Shown one piece after another: positions 1 to 7,522 of a stretch of 43,346 nt of DNA (its first letter is position 1; every line of letters starts with the position of its first letter). The notes under the pieces are model-generated. The model saw only the letters and a list, made by a program, of their open reading frames with translations, ran no database searches and had not been told where the DNA came from. Position numbers and translations under genes: made by a program. The stretch covers positions 1-43,346 of the forward strand of contig JANXEG010000003.1 of NCBI GenBank assembly GCA_025058425.1, given 5' to 3'. The DNA is from Nitrososphaerales archaeon. GTDB taxonomy: Archaea; Thermoproteota; Nitrososphaeria; Nitrososphaerales; JANXEG01.

Positions 1-213
1 TTCAAGCCTTCTAATATGGTAGTAGATCGTCTGTTCATAGATACCGAGGGTCTTTGCTATTTCAGCTGGATACATCGACCTCTTAGCGATTAGCGATAAG
101 ATCTTCCAACCGATCGGATTGAGTAATGGCTTTAAATGTCGAGGATCATCATATATCGTAATATCTTTCGCTCGAAACCTCCCTTCTCCATCCATCGTAA
201 CGAGTTTCTTCAT
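1..213 (-). CDS. winged-helix transcriptional regulator, N-terminal part (runs off the window)
   Basis: The reverse strand opens with ATG at 213 and stays open for 71 codons to the window edge, so only the N-terminal part is present. After a short N-terminal strand-rich piece, the segment around residues 35-71 reads as an ArsR-type helix-turn-helix (LNPIGWKILSLIAKR, then PAEIAKTLGIYEQTIYYHIRRLE). The sensor or dimerisation domain lies outside, so ligand and targets cannot be inferred. It is divergent from the MoaD/AOR pair starting at 314, so the roughly 100 bp between them should hold both promoters and it could regulate that pair; this is inference from position only. Confidence 0.75.
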   Translation of the reverse strand, partial: MKKLVTMDGEGRFRAKDITIYDDPRHLKPLLNPIGWKILSLIAKRSMYPAEIAKTLGIYEQTIYYHIRRLE

Positions 214-313
214 TCTGTAATAGCTAAATTCTAACCATTATATATTGATTAAAGTTGTTAAGTGAATAGTTAAAAGGATGAATTGATATATACGTATTGT
301 ATGGGGAGGTTGT

Positions 314-583
314 ATGGGGAGGCTATTCGTAAAATATTACGCACCCTTCGATAAATTGATGGGTAAGAAAGAGGAAGAGTTGGAGATCGAAGGTGATAAG
401 ATCAAAGTCTCCGATTTAATTAAATTAATTAAAAAAAGTGGTAAGTTAGATATACCGATGGAGAGTGATGAAGCTTTGAGTAGTCAGGTATTAATAGTGG
501 TAGATTCTAATATAGCCAAACTAAATGATTATATTCATGATGGTTCCATTGTAAATATACTCCCCCCAATTTCAGGAGGATGA
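314..583 (+). CDS. MoaD/ThiS-family ubiquitin-like sulfur carrier
   Basis: An 89-residue beta-grasp protein ending in the diglycine tail (PPISGG) that is adenylated and thiocarboxylated in MoaD/ThiS carriers. Family members donate sulfur for the dithiolene of molybdopterin/tungstopterin. The ATG at 314 follows a GGGGAGG-type ribosome site. The stop is 6 bp before the aldehyde:ferredoxin oxidoreductase gene, and the end of this gene supplies that gene's GGAGG ribosome site, so the two are almost certainly co-transcribed and probably serve the same tungstopterin enzyme. It could instead be a general MoaD; the pairing favours an oxidoreductase-dedicated one. Confidence 0.85.
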   Translation: MGRLFVKYYAPFDKLMGKKEEELEIEGDKIKVSDLIKLIKKSGKLDIPMESDEALSSQVLIVVDSNIAKLNDYIHDGSIVNILPPISGG

Positions 584-589
584 TTAGAG

Positions 590-2428
590 ATGGGTAATGG
601 ATATGTAGGAAAGATTGCACGTATCGATCTATCAAAATCGATCATACGTGAGGAACGAATACCAGATTCGATTCTAAGAATGTACATTGGAGGGAGTGGT
701 TTAGGCGCGAAGATCCTTTACGATGAAACAGGAGCAGGTACCGATCCTTTTAGCCCTGAAAATCGATTGATATTTATGACAGGACCATTAACGGGGACGA
801 AGGTACCTCTTTCAGGTAGGCATCAGGTGGTCTCGAAATCTCCATTGACTGGGATTTATGGTGAGGCCGATGTTGGTGGCTTCTGGGGTGCGGAATTAAA
901 GAAGGCCGGTTACGATGGCTTAATAATTCAAGGTAAGGCTGAAAAACCTACTTACATCTGGATATGTGATGGAAGTATCACCCTTCGCAACGCTGAGCAT
1001 CTATGGGGTATGGATACCTACGATTTAGATGAGGTATTAAAGAAAGAGACAGATGGTAAAGCGGTAGTCGCATCGATAGGGCCTGCTGGTGAAAGATTGG
1101 CGAGGATCGCTGCAATTATGCACGATGGGAAGGATGCGAGGGCAGCGGCTAGATGCGGGTTGGGTGCTGTGATGGGCTCGAAGAATCTGAAGGCTATTGT
1201 AGTAAGAGGAAGTGGTGAAGTGAGTGTTGCCGATGAAGAAGGGTTGATGAAATCGATTAAGGAGTTAAGTCCGATGATCATTCAAAATACCAAATCTTTA
1301 CATAACTTCGGTACCTCTGGTGCTACAATGGCTATTGAGAAGGTGGGCGATTTACCTATCAAGAATTGGGTAAAGGGAAAGTGGGAAGAGGGTGCACAGA
1401 AGATCTGTGGACAGAGAATGGCGGAGACTATATTGACAGGCCGCTTTTACTGTGCAGCGTGCATAATAGGTTGTGGAAGGAGAGTGAAGATAGATAAGGG
1501 GCCTTACGCTCCCGTTGATGGTGCTGGGCCTGAATATGAGACTGTCGCTGGTTTAGGTGCGATGTGTTTAATAGATAATTTAGAGGCTATCGCGAAGGGT
1601 AACGAACTATGTAATAGATACGGATTGGATACAATATCTACGGGTGCGGTGATAGCACTCGCGATGGAGGCTTATGAAAGGGGTGCGATTAGCAAGAAAG
1701 ATACGGATGGTATAGAATTAACGTGGGGTAACGCGGATGCTATGGTAAAGATGGTTGAGAAGATCGGTAAAAGGGAAGGGTTCGGCTGGCTTCTGGGTGA
1801 AGGTGTGAAGAGGGTCGGTGAAAAGATAAGTGGTATATCTGATGCTGTATTACATGTGAAGGGTTTGGAGCTATCATTCCATGATCCTCGGGCGTACAAT
1901 AGTGTCGCTGTAGGTTACGCAACTTCAAATAGAGGTGCCTGCCATTTACAGGCCTTTTCACATATCTTTGAAAGAAACGCGACCATGCCCGAAATTGGCT
2001 ATCCTGAAATTCAAGATAGGTTTGGTATCGACGGTAAAGGAGAGTTCGTAGCAAAACTTCAAAATGTTATGTCGATGATGGATTCATTGAAGTTATGTAA
2101 ATTCTTATTCTTCGGAGGGATAAAGATCACCCATATAATTCAATGGATAAGGTTCGTGACCGGCTGGGATATGAGTGTAGAGGAGTTTATGAAGACTGGT
2201 GAGCGAATATTCAATCTGAAGAGGATGTATAATGTACGTTGTGGTATCAGTAAGAAGGATGATACGTTGCCTTTACGCATCCTCACATTGAAGAGGGGAG
2301 AGGGTGGTGCTGCAGATAACCTTCCCCCATTGGAGCGGATGTTAAAGCAGTACTATCAGTATAGAGGTTGGGATGACCAAGGCATACCGAAGGCTGAGAA
2401 GCTTTTAGAGTTGGGCATAACTACTTAG
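590..2428 (+). CDS. tungsten-containing aldehyde:ferredoxin oxidoreductase family protein
   Basis: A 612-residue protein of normal length for the AOR family (COG2414), which oxidises aldehydes to acids with ferredoxin as acceptor using a tungsten bis-pyranopterin and one [4Fe-4S] cluster. The N-terminal beta-rich pterin domain contains the family's GGSGLGAKIL and TGPLTGTKVPLSGR stretches. Cluster ligands are visible as C288-x2-C291-x3-C295 with a distant Cys at 503 (LKLCKF). The substrate class (AOR, FOR, GAPOR or WOR type) cannot be decided from these motifs. The ATG is 8 nt after a GGAGGATGA ribosome site overlapping the end of the upstream MoaD-like gene. Confidence 0.93.
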   Translation: MGNGYVGKIARIDLSKSIIREERIPDSILRMYIGGSGLGAKILYDETGAGTDPFSPENRLIFMTGPLTGTKVPLSGRHQVVSKSPLTGIYGEADVGGFWGAELKKAGYDGLIIQGKAEKPTYIWICDGSITLRNAEHLWGMDTYDLDEVLKKETDGKAVVASIGPAGERLARIAAIMHDGKDARAAARCGLGAVMGSKNLKAIVVRGSGEVSVADEEGLMKSIKELSPMIIQNTKSLHNFGTSGATMAIEKVGDLPIKNWVKGKWEEGAQKICGQRMAETILTGRFYCAACIIGCGRRVKIDKGPYAPVDGAGPEYETVAGLGAMCLIDNLEAIAKGNELCNRYGLDTISTGAVIALAMEAYERGAISKKDTDGIELTWGNADAMVKMVEKIGKREGFGWLLGEGVKRVGEKISGISDAVLHVKGLELSFHDPRAYNSVAVGYATSNRGACHLQAFSHIFERNATMPEIGYPEIQDRFGIDGKGEFVAKLQNVMSMMDSLKLCKFLFFGGIKITHIIQWIRFVTGWDMSVEEFMKTGERIFNLKRMYNVRCGISKKDDTLPLRILTLKRGEGGAADNLPPLERMLKQYYQYRGWDDQGIPKAEKLLELGITT

Positions 2429-2570
2429 TTTGCCGATAAAACCTTGCTTATCTTGCTTATAACGAATTAATCCCTATTAATAATAGCAAAAATAAGCGAA
2501 TTCGGATTAAGGAGAAGTTCCAACTTTAGCTTAAATAGTAGTTTAAAGAATTTTAGAGTGGCGATGATGA

Positions 2571-3902
2571 TTGCACGTTGGAGACTCGCCAGAAGATTAT
2601 TACAATAGGATATTTCAATTGTTAGAAGCCCATCACAATTGGTTCAAATCGTGTATACCATTGATCGCGAGTGAAAATGTGCCTTCTGCAGCGGTTAGAG
2701 AGGCGCTGATGAGCGACTTCGGAGATAGATACGCAGAGGGCTGGCCTGGTGAAAGGGTCTACGCTGGATGTATCTACATAGATCAGGTAGAGCTTTTATG
2801 TATAGAGTTGGCAAAGAAGCTCTTCAGAGCGGAGTTTGCGGATGTAAGGCCCGTTTCTGGTGTATGTGCGAACCTTTCAATATACACCGCATTCACACAA
2901 CCGAACGATCGTATGTTGGCTCTATCTATACCGAATGGTGGGCATATATCGATGGGTAAAAAGGATTTTTACGGTACTGCGGGTGCGGTACATGGTTTAC
3001 GTGTAGAGTACTTTGCTTTTAATAGAGATGAGATGAACATCGATGTAGACCAAACGAAGAAGATCGTCGAGAGGATGGCAAAAGAGGAGCATGACCCTCC
3101 TAAGATGGCGATGTTCGGGGGGAGCCTCTTCCTCTTCCCACATCCCGTCAAAGAATTGGCAGATTTCTTCCATAGCTACAACATGTTTATATGTTACGAC
3201 TCGGCACACGTTTCAGGCCTGATCGCAGGAGGGAAGTTTCAGGATCCTTTACGAGAAGGTGCCGATGCGCTCACCTTAAGCACTCACAAAACTATCTTTG
3301 GCCCACAAGGTGGAGCCATAGTATCCTTTGAGAAGTATAGTGAGCAGATCAAGAAGGCCGTATTCCCAGCCAATACGAGCAATCACCATCTACATAGTGT
3401 AGCTGCTAAGGCTGTAGCATTTGCAGAGATGTTGAAGTTCGGTAAAGAATATGCTGAACAGGTCATAAGAAATGCAAAGGCCTTGGCCCAGGCTTTACAT
3501 GAAAGAGGCTTTAAAGTCCTTGGAGAGAAGAAAGGGTTTACAGAATCTCATCAGGTCGCATTAAATATTGTAGATTATGGTGGTGGAGGGGTTTTAGAGA
3601 AGGAGCTGGAGAGGGCGAATATCATCGTAAATCGCCAACTATTGCCGGGTGATATACAAGCTGGTAGGCATTATACAAATCCTGGAGGTTTAAGGTTGGG
3701 CAGCCAAGAGGTTACACGATTGGGTATGAAGGAGAGCGATATGGAGGAGATCGCCGAATTTATAAAGAGGGTGATAATAGATAAAGAACCGCCCGAACGG
3801 GTTAAAAAGGATGTAATAGAGTTTAGAAAGAACTTTCAAAAGATACACTATGCCTTTGATACGGCGCTCGATGCGTACGAGTATGTGAGGATCAGAAAGT
3901 AG
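2571..3902 (+). CDS. glyA: serine hydroxymethyltransferase
   Basis: A 443-residue fold-type I PLP enzyme interconverting serine and glycine with transfer of a C1 unit to a pterin carrier. SHMT hallmarks are present: PLIASEN near residue 31, DRYAEGWPGERVYAG, YDSAHVSGLIAGG and the PLP lysine K240 in LSTHKT. The start is TTG at 2571; the nearby ATGs at 2564 and 2567 are in other frames. C1 units made here can feed the folate enzymes FolD, PurN and PurH encoded further along. The gene for the Hjc-like protein follows after 27 bp on the same strand. Confidence 0.96.
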   Translation: MHVGDSPEDYYNRIFQLLEAHHNWFKSCIPLIASENVPSAAVREALMSDFGDRYAEGWPGERVYAGCIYIDQVELLCIELAKKLFRAEFADVRPVSGVCANLSIYTAFTQPNDRMLALSIPNGGHISMGKKDFYGTAGAVHGLRVEYFAFNRDEMNIDVDQTKKIVERMAKEEHDPPKMAMFGGSLFLFPHPVKELADFFHSYNMFICYDSAHVSGLIAGGKFQDPLREGADALTLSTHKTIFGPQGGAIVSFEKYSEQIKKAVFPANTSNHHLHSVAAKAVAFAEMLKFGKEYAEQVIRNAKALAQALHERGFKVLGEKKGFTESHQVALNIVDYGGGGVLEKELERANIIVNRQLLPGDIQAGRHYTNPGGLRLGSQEVTRLGMKESDMEEIAEFIKRVIIDKEPPERVKKDVIEFRKNFQKIHYAFDTALDAYEYVRIRK

Positions 3903-3929
3903 CAAAATATATGATCATAGGGTAAAAAG

Positions 3930-4241
3930 ATGTCGAAGAAGGCTTCAGGGTACAGATTGGGGCGTGCTCGAGAACATTCTTTAAGGTATAAGTTGATTCG
4001 AGAAGGTTGGTTCTGCATTCGATGCCAAGGGTCTGCTGGAGGCTTACCTCGATCGGAAGTGAAGCCCATCGATCTGATCGCCATCAAGGAAGGTGTAGTA
4101 TATTTTATTCAAGTCTCAAAACGATTAAACACTATTTCAGAGAAAGAGTGTTGTGAGTTAAAAAGTTTGGCGAAGAGGTACGGTGCGAAGCCGATGATAG
4201 CTTACAAAGATGGTAAAAGATGGGTAATGAAAGAATTATGA
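3930..4241 (+). CDS. Hjc-like PD-(D/E)XK-fold protein, possibly inactive
   Basis: A 103-residue protein matching the layout of archaeal Holliday-junction resolvase Hjc: N-terminal helix with Glu (E15), a GW-x-C-x-R stretch followed by QGSAGG, then D48 in KPIDLIAI and the strand-turn-strand VVYFIQVSKR. In Hjc the last motif is normally E-x-K; here it is Q61-V-S63, so two canonical metal/catalytic residues appear replaced, although K64 is adjacent. It may be a non-catalytic DNA-binding relative or use altered chemistry. It probably shares a transcript with glyA. Identification is by motif layout, not by database search. Confidence 0.6.
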   Translation: MSKKASGYRLGRAREHSLRYKLIREGWFCIRCQGSAGGLPRSEVKPIDLIAIKEGVVYFIQVSKRLNTISEKECCELKSLAKRYGAKPMIAYKDGKRWVMKEL

Positions 4242-4289
4242 ATTTTGAATTTGTTATTTAGTCATTAGTTTTCAGATTATTCAAATTAT

Positions 4290-5573
4290 TCAAATCAATA
4301 GTTTTGGATCGTTAGGCCCAATATGCCCATATATGGTCTGGCATATGACCGTTTTAAGCCCTGTAGCCTTTAACATCTTCCAAACCTTGATCATTTCGTT
4401 AAAGCTGGGCCTCGACATAGATCGTTTCCTAAACTCAGGCCTATAGTCTAAGACACAGACTTGAAGTTCAGAATCTATACGGCAAATCTCATCACCTATC
4501 TTAGCAATCTCTTCGTAAGTTATCAGATCTTTATTATAAGGGATACCAACTCCTATAAAGACGGTACCTTTATACCTATCGACCAGATATTTGAGGGCTT
4601 GCCATGATGTCTTATGGTACTTTTCAGCGAGCTCTCTATCTACTATCCCAGTGATCTTCATGAATGTTTCCACACTTAAACCCTTCAGATCTGGACCTAT
4701 ATCGGTAACTCCAACCTCTACAAGTTCATCTATGTAATCACTCGTTAAGATCGTAGTATTCGTATCGATATGAAACCTCGCTTCACGATCTGGGTTGAGC
4801 CTCTTTAACTCTTTGATATATTGAATTAACCAACGCCTGTTAAGTGTACATTCGCCTCCAGATATCGCCATTCTATCTACACCGTAACGCCTTCTAATAT
4901 ACGTCATCACCTCAGCCGCCCTTTTTGGTGTATATGCCAATACTCTACCATTGTACGTCGTCGTCCAGTTTTGGCATTGAGGGCATCGAAGATTGCATCC
5001 ACATGCGAAGACCGCTACTTCAACGTACCCCTTGCCCTTAAGCCACCAAGGTGTTCCTACACCACCAACGGGATGTCCCATCCAACCATGGAGGAGCCTT
5101 TTAAGCTCCTGACTCTCCGAAATCCTCGTCTTAATCTCCATACCTTCCATAACTTTCGTAACACAACTCGGCCTTACAACACCGTTAATCTCAACAGCAC
5201 AGGCATAACACCCTCCCACTCCACATGGATTAAAAATATTATCATTCGGAAATTTAGGAAATTTAGAGAATTTAAAACCTGCAATCTCCAGCGCTCTTTT
5301 CACTGTAATCTTCTCTGGCACGTAAATAACTTCTCCATCCACCTTAATACGAACCTCTTTGACTTCTTCCATTCTAGACCTTAATTCTATAGCCATATGT
5401 GGACATGCTAAATAACAGGCTCCGCATCCAACACATTTATCTATATTTCCTACATCGAAGCATGGGCATGCAACGATTTCTTTACAGATATCACAATTAA
5501 CACACTTATCTACACTCTTTTCAGCATAGTACGATATATGTGCATGGTAACTCATGATCTTCTTTTCACTCAT
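4290..5573 (-). CDS. radical SAM protein with N-terminal 2x[4Fe-4S] and [2Fe-2S] ferredoxin domains
   Basis: A 427-residue protein with three Fe-S modules in order. Residues about 20-57 carry two ferredoxin-type cysteine sets (CVNCDICKEIVACPC and CVGCGACYLACP). Residues about 75-140 carry a plant-type [2Fe-2S] pattern C-x4-C-x2-C-x11-C (CGVGGCYACAV...PSC). From about residue 185 a radical SAM domain has CNLRCPQC (C-x3-C-x2-C) and the SAM-contacting SGGE motif. The radical SAM part resembles pyruvate-formate-lyase-activating/AmmeMemoRadiSam-type enzymes. The fused ferredoxins suggest on-board electron delivery. No substrate can be assigned; no glycyl-radical partner is seen nearby. Its leader contains, or lies just downstream of, the C/D sRNA at 5597-5661. 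Confidence 0.85.
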   Translation of the reverse strand: MSEKKIMSYHAHISYYAEKSVDKCVNCDICKEIVACPCFDVGNIDKCVGCGACYLACPHMAIELRSRMEEVKEVRIKVDGEVIYVPEKITVKRALEIAGFKFSKFPKFPNDNIFNPCGVGGCYACAVEINGVVRPSCVTKVMEGMEIKTRISESQELKRLLHGWMGHPVGGVGTPWWLKGKGYVEVAVFACGCNLRCPQCQNWTTTYNGRVLAYTPKRAAEVMTYIRRRYGVDRMAISGGECTLNRRWLIQYIKELKRLNPDREARFHIDTNTTILTSDYIDELVEVGVTDIGPDLKGLSVETFMKITGIVDRELAEKYHKTSWQALKYLVDRYKGTVFIGVGIPYNKDLITYEEIAKIGDEICRIDSELQVCVLDYRPEFRKRSMSRPSFNEMIKVWKMLKATGLKTVICQTIYGHIGPNDPKLLI

Positions 5574-5596
5574 TAGTATGGGACTTCGAGTTAAAG

Positions 5597-5661
5597 AGCG
5601 AGCTCAGAACTCAAGATCCAGCTCATGTGATTCACAAGGGCTAGACTCTTCACCGCTCGCT
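5597..5661 (-). ncRNA. C/D box sRNA candidate guiding 2'-O-methylation of C34 in tRNA-Leu(CAA)
   Basis: Read on the minus strand: a 7-bp terminal stem AGCGAGC/GCTCGCT, then a C-like box GTGAAGA (5653-5647, one change from RTGATGA), an 11-nt spacer, D'-like GTGA (5635-5632), a 5-nt loop, C'-like ATGAGCT (5626-5620), a 12-nt guide (5619-5608) and D box CTGA (5607-5604) directly against the closing stem. The 12-nt guide GGATCTTGAGTT pairs with nucleotides 30-41 of mature tRNA-Leu(CAA) encoded at 34947 (10 Watson-Crick pairs and 2 G-U). The fifth guide nucleotide upstream of the D box faces C34, the wobble base, satisfying the D+5 rule. AT-rich TATA-like sequences lie upstream at about 5667-5697. 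Confidence 0.72.
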
Positions 5662-5769
5662 TTAGATTATATAAGATCTAATTAGATAAAAATTTTTTCA
5701 ACTGACAACATCGACAAATAGCGTATAAATAAAACCCATATATCATTATAGAATAGAAGGTCGGTTTAG

Positions 5770-6213
5770 TTGGTTTATATAGATACGACAGCGACGTTGG
5801 AGAGCTTTCGTAAGTTCCTCATCAATAGCACTTGCCTATCCTTTATCCCTGAAAGTTACTTGAGAGACCCTGAGGTCTTTCCTGAAAAGGATGGTGAAGT
5901 CGGATCGATCTACGTAGAGGCTGGAGATAAGGTCACCTTGAAGAAGATACGTGAAATTACCTTCATCAATGCAAGGGACGTTCTGGGTATAATCTATGTA
6001 TCTAAGAGTGGGAACACACGCTTGAAATGGAGGCAGACGAGGGGGAAGATCGGTAAGGTTACAGGGGAGGCTTCCGCCAATTCCCTTGTAAATCTCATCA
6101 CCGCTGGTGTGATTACGAAGGATTACATAGAGAAGTTAATAAACGCTCCAAAAAAGGGCAAAGAGGTTAAATCGGAGGGAGCTGAACCTTTTGCTGAGAC
6201 GGAGGAAGTCTAA
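5770..6213 (+). CDS. hypothetical protein, 147 aa
   Basis: I do not recognise this protein. It starts with TTG at 5770, after an AAGG-type ribosome site and a TATA-like stretch (GTATAAATAAA, about 5719). It has no membrane segment or cysteine cluster. The middle is beta-rich with basic residues (SGNTRLKWRQTRGKIGKV); the end is charged and probably disordered (KKGKEVKSEGAEPFAETEEV). The last 47 bp overlap, tail to tail, the end of the UPF0282 gene, so the C-terminal tail is constrained in both frames. Coding character is supported by length, start signals and frame-consistent composition. Function unknown. Confidence 0.65.
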   Translation: MVYIDTTATLESFRKFLINSTCLSFIPESYLRDPEVFPEKDGEVGSIYVEAGDKVTLKKIREITFINARDVLGIIYVSKSGNTRLKWRQTRGKIGKVTGEASANSLVNLITAGVITKDYIEKLINAPKKGKEVKSEGAEPFAETEEV

Positions 6214-7126
6214 GCCACCTCTGAAACTCCCTATCTGGTGGATTTTCTTCATAAAGTTTAGCACGATTTGCCTCCAATAAATTATTTTTTAAACCTAAAT
6301 GTTCAGCGAAGGTCTTCACCCTATTTCTATCGAGCTTAGCGATCTCTTTCAACCCTTCTTCACTCCTCAAAATATGATGATCGACGAGTGTATAAGGAAT
6401 GCGTTTAGCGATTATCGAAAGATTCTTTAAACCCACTTTGATCGCTTCAGAATCGACCTTGTAATCCTCTAGATAGAGGGGTGGGCCACTAATTACCAAA
6501 ACCTTGGGCCTTACCTTTAAAATATACTTCAAAGCGGATTCTGAGATAGGTCCTTGTACATCGGAGCAATAGAGAAGGTGATCTTCACCATGTCGTATGG
6601 TAAGAAGTAATACGTATCCGAGTGATGTACCCTCTTCACCGTGTGGGAATGGTTGGCTGAAATCGATGATGGTCTCTCCTAGAGTGATGCTGGTCGAATC
6701 TACAAATTTTACATCCTTTACGAAATCTCTAATGAGTCTATGAAAGATATAACCTCTCTTTCTTTGACTCGGATTGATCGAGCTTCTATAATCCTTTGCA
6801 AGTACGATTTTATCCTTATAGATCATCTTCGCTTCATCGAGAGAACTCCAACTCCACTTAACTTCAACGTTGGGCCATGCTGCTGTATAGTGATCGAAAT
6901 GGTAGTGCGATATCGTAATTACATCGGCCCTTTCAGCGTAACTTCTTAAAAGTTCACGTGCTCTTCTTAATGCTCGATACTCCAATGGATGTGGAAGCAG
7001 CCCGAATCTCGGTCCCAACGATACACCTGCATCGATCAGTATGCGAAGATCGGATGTTTCTACGAATAGCGATAGTGAACGGACTCCGATGGATTCTGAA
7101 GCGATCGGTGTGTAACGAATGGTCAA
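6167..7126 (-). CDS. UPF0282 family metallo-beta-lactamase-fold hydrolase
   Basis: A 319-residue metallo-hydrolase of the archaeal UPF0282 family. Visible are the family opening (PIASESIGVRSLSLFVETSD...ILIDAGVSLGPRFGLLPHP, spread over residues 7-47), the zinc motif H74-x-H76-x-D78-H79, a later YCSDVQGP segment and the VDHHILR histidine pair. Substrate is unknown for the family; nucleic-acid or phosphodiester hydrolysis is often suspected. The ATG at 7126 is taken because the conserved N-terminus follows at once. The gene converges on and overlaps the 147-residue unknown gene by 47 bp. Confidence 0.85.
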   Translation of the reverse strand: MTIRYTPIASESIGVRSLSLFVETSDLRILIDAGVSLGPRFGLLPHPLEYRALRRARELLRSYAERADVITISHYHFDHYTAAWPNVEVKWSWSSLDEAKMIYKDKIVLAKDYRSSINPSQRKRGYIFHRLIRDFVKDVKFVDSTSITLGETIIDFSQPFPHGEEGTSLGYVLLLTIRHGEDHLLYCSDVQGPISESALKYILKVRPKVLVISGPPLYLEDYKVDSEAIKVGLKNLSIIAKRIPYTLVDHHILRSEEGLKEIAKLDRNRVKTFAEHLGLKNNLLEANRAKLYEENPPDREFQRWLRLPPSQQKVQLPPI

Positions 7127-7241
7127 CGTAGTAACAAGTTTTTAGAGGTGCAATTATAATATAAAGATACCTTTACCATTTCGTCCATGTGATTAAAGCC
7201 TTTATAGAGGGATTGTTAATTAACCGATGGTATAAAAATGT

Positions 7242-7329
7242 GCGGGGTTGGTCTAGTGGTTAGGATACCAGACGGTGATGGGTGAGCCCCCCAAGCTGGT
7301 GGTCGCGGGTTCAAATCCCGCACCCCGCA
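7242..7329 (+). tRNA. tRNA-Gly(CCC) with a 15-nt intron at position 30/31
   Basis: Acceptor GCGGGGT/ACCCCGC, D arm with GTCTAGTGGTTAGGAT, five-nucleotide variable loop, T arm GCGGG-TTCAAAT-CCCGC and A73 are clear; CCA is not encoded and CTTTT follows. The 88-nt span is 15 nt too long in the anticodon arm. Removing 7272-7286 yields stem CCAGC/GCTGG and loop CCCCCAA, i.e. anticodon CCC. The same cut fits a BHB: central helix UACC:GGUG, bulges AG|A and AG|C. The mature loop then has C instead of the usual U at position 33. A TTAATTAA box lies about 25 bp upstream. Confidence 0.8.
7272..7286 (+). other. tRNA-Gly intron (15 nt, BHB type)
   Basis: The intron is bounded by bulges AG|A (5') and AG|C (3') around a four-pair helix formed by exon UACC (7266-7269) and intron GGUG (7281-7284). 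The internal hairpin is only about 2 bp. Sliding the intron one base to the left gives the same product. It lies between tRNA positions 30 and 31, a non-canonical place. Confidence 0.65.
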
Positions 7330-7522
7330 CTTTTAATGTTTAACTCATACTTACATAACGATCTAGTGCCTTATCGATAGGTCTTGATGTAAAATTTTGT
7401 TATTAAAAATGAACTTCAAGAATATAAAAGCAAATTTTTGTCATTTATTTCTCAGTAAATTTCATATCGACCGTTTCGAAAAACTTTTAAATTTACCATT
7501 CCAAGATATGATCGTGATTTAA

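Noticed and set aside
2561-2600. C/D box-like RNA (GGCGA-TGATGA...TCGCC) at the start of glyA
   Set aside because: It has no CTGA D box, is only about 31 nt, and lies inside a well-supported coding start.
5597-5661. A tRNA or tRNA fragment on the plus strand (contains AACTCAAGATCC between complementary ends)
   Set aside because: There is no T arm or D arm. The resemblance to a Leu anticodon loop is explained by the minus strand being a guide complementary to it.
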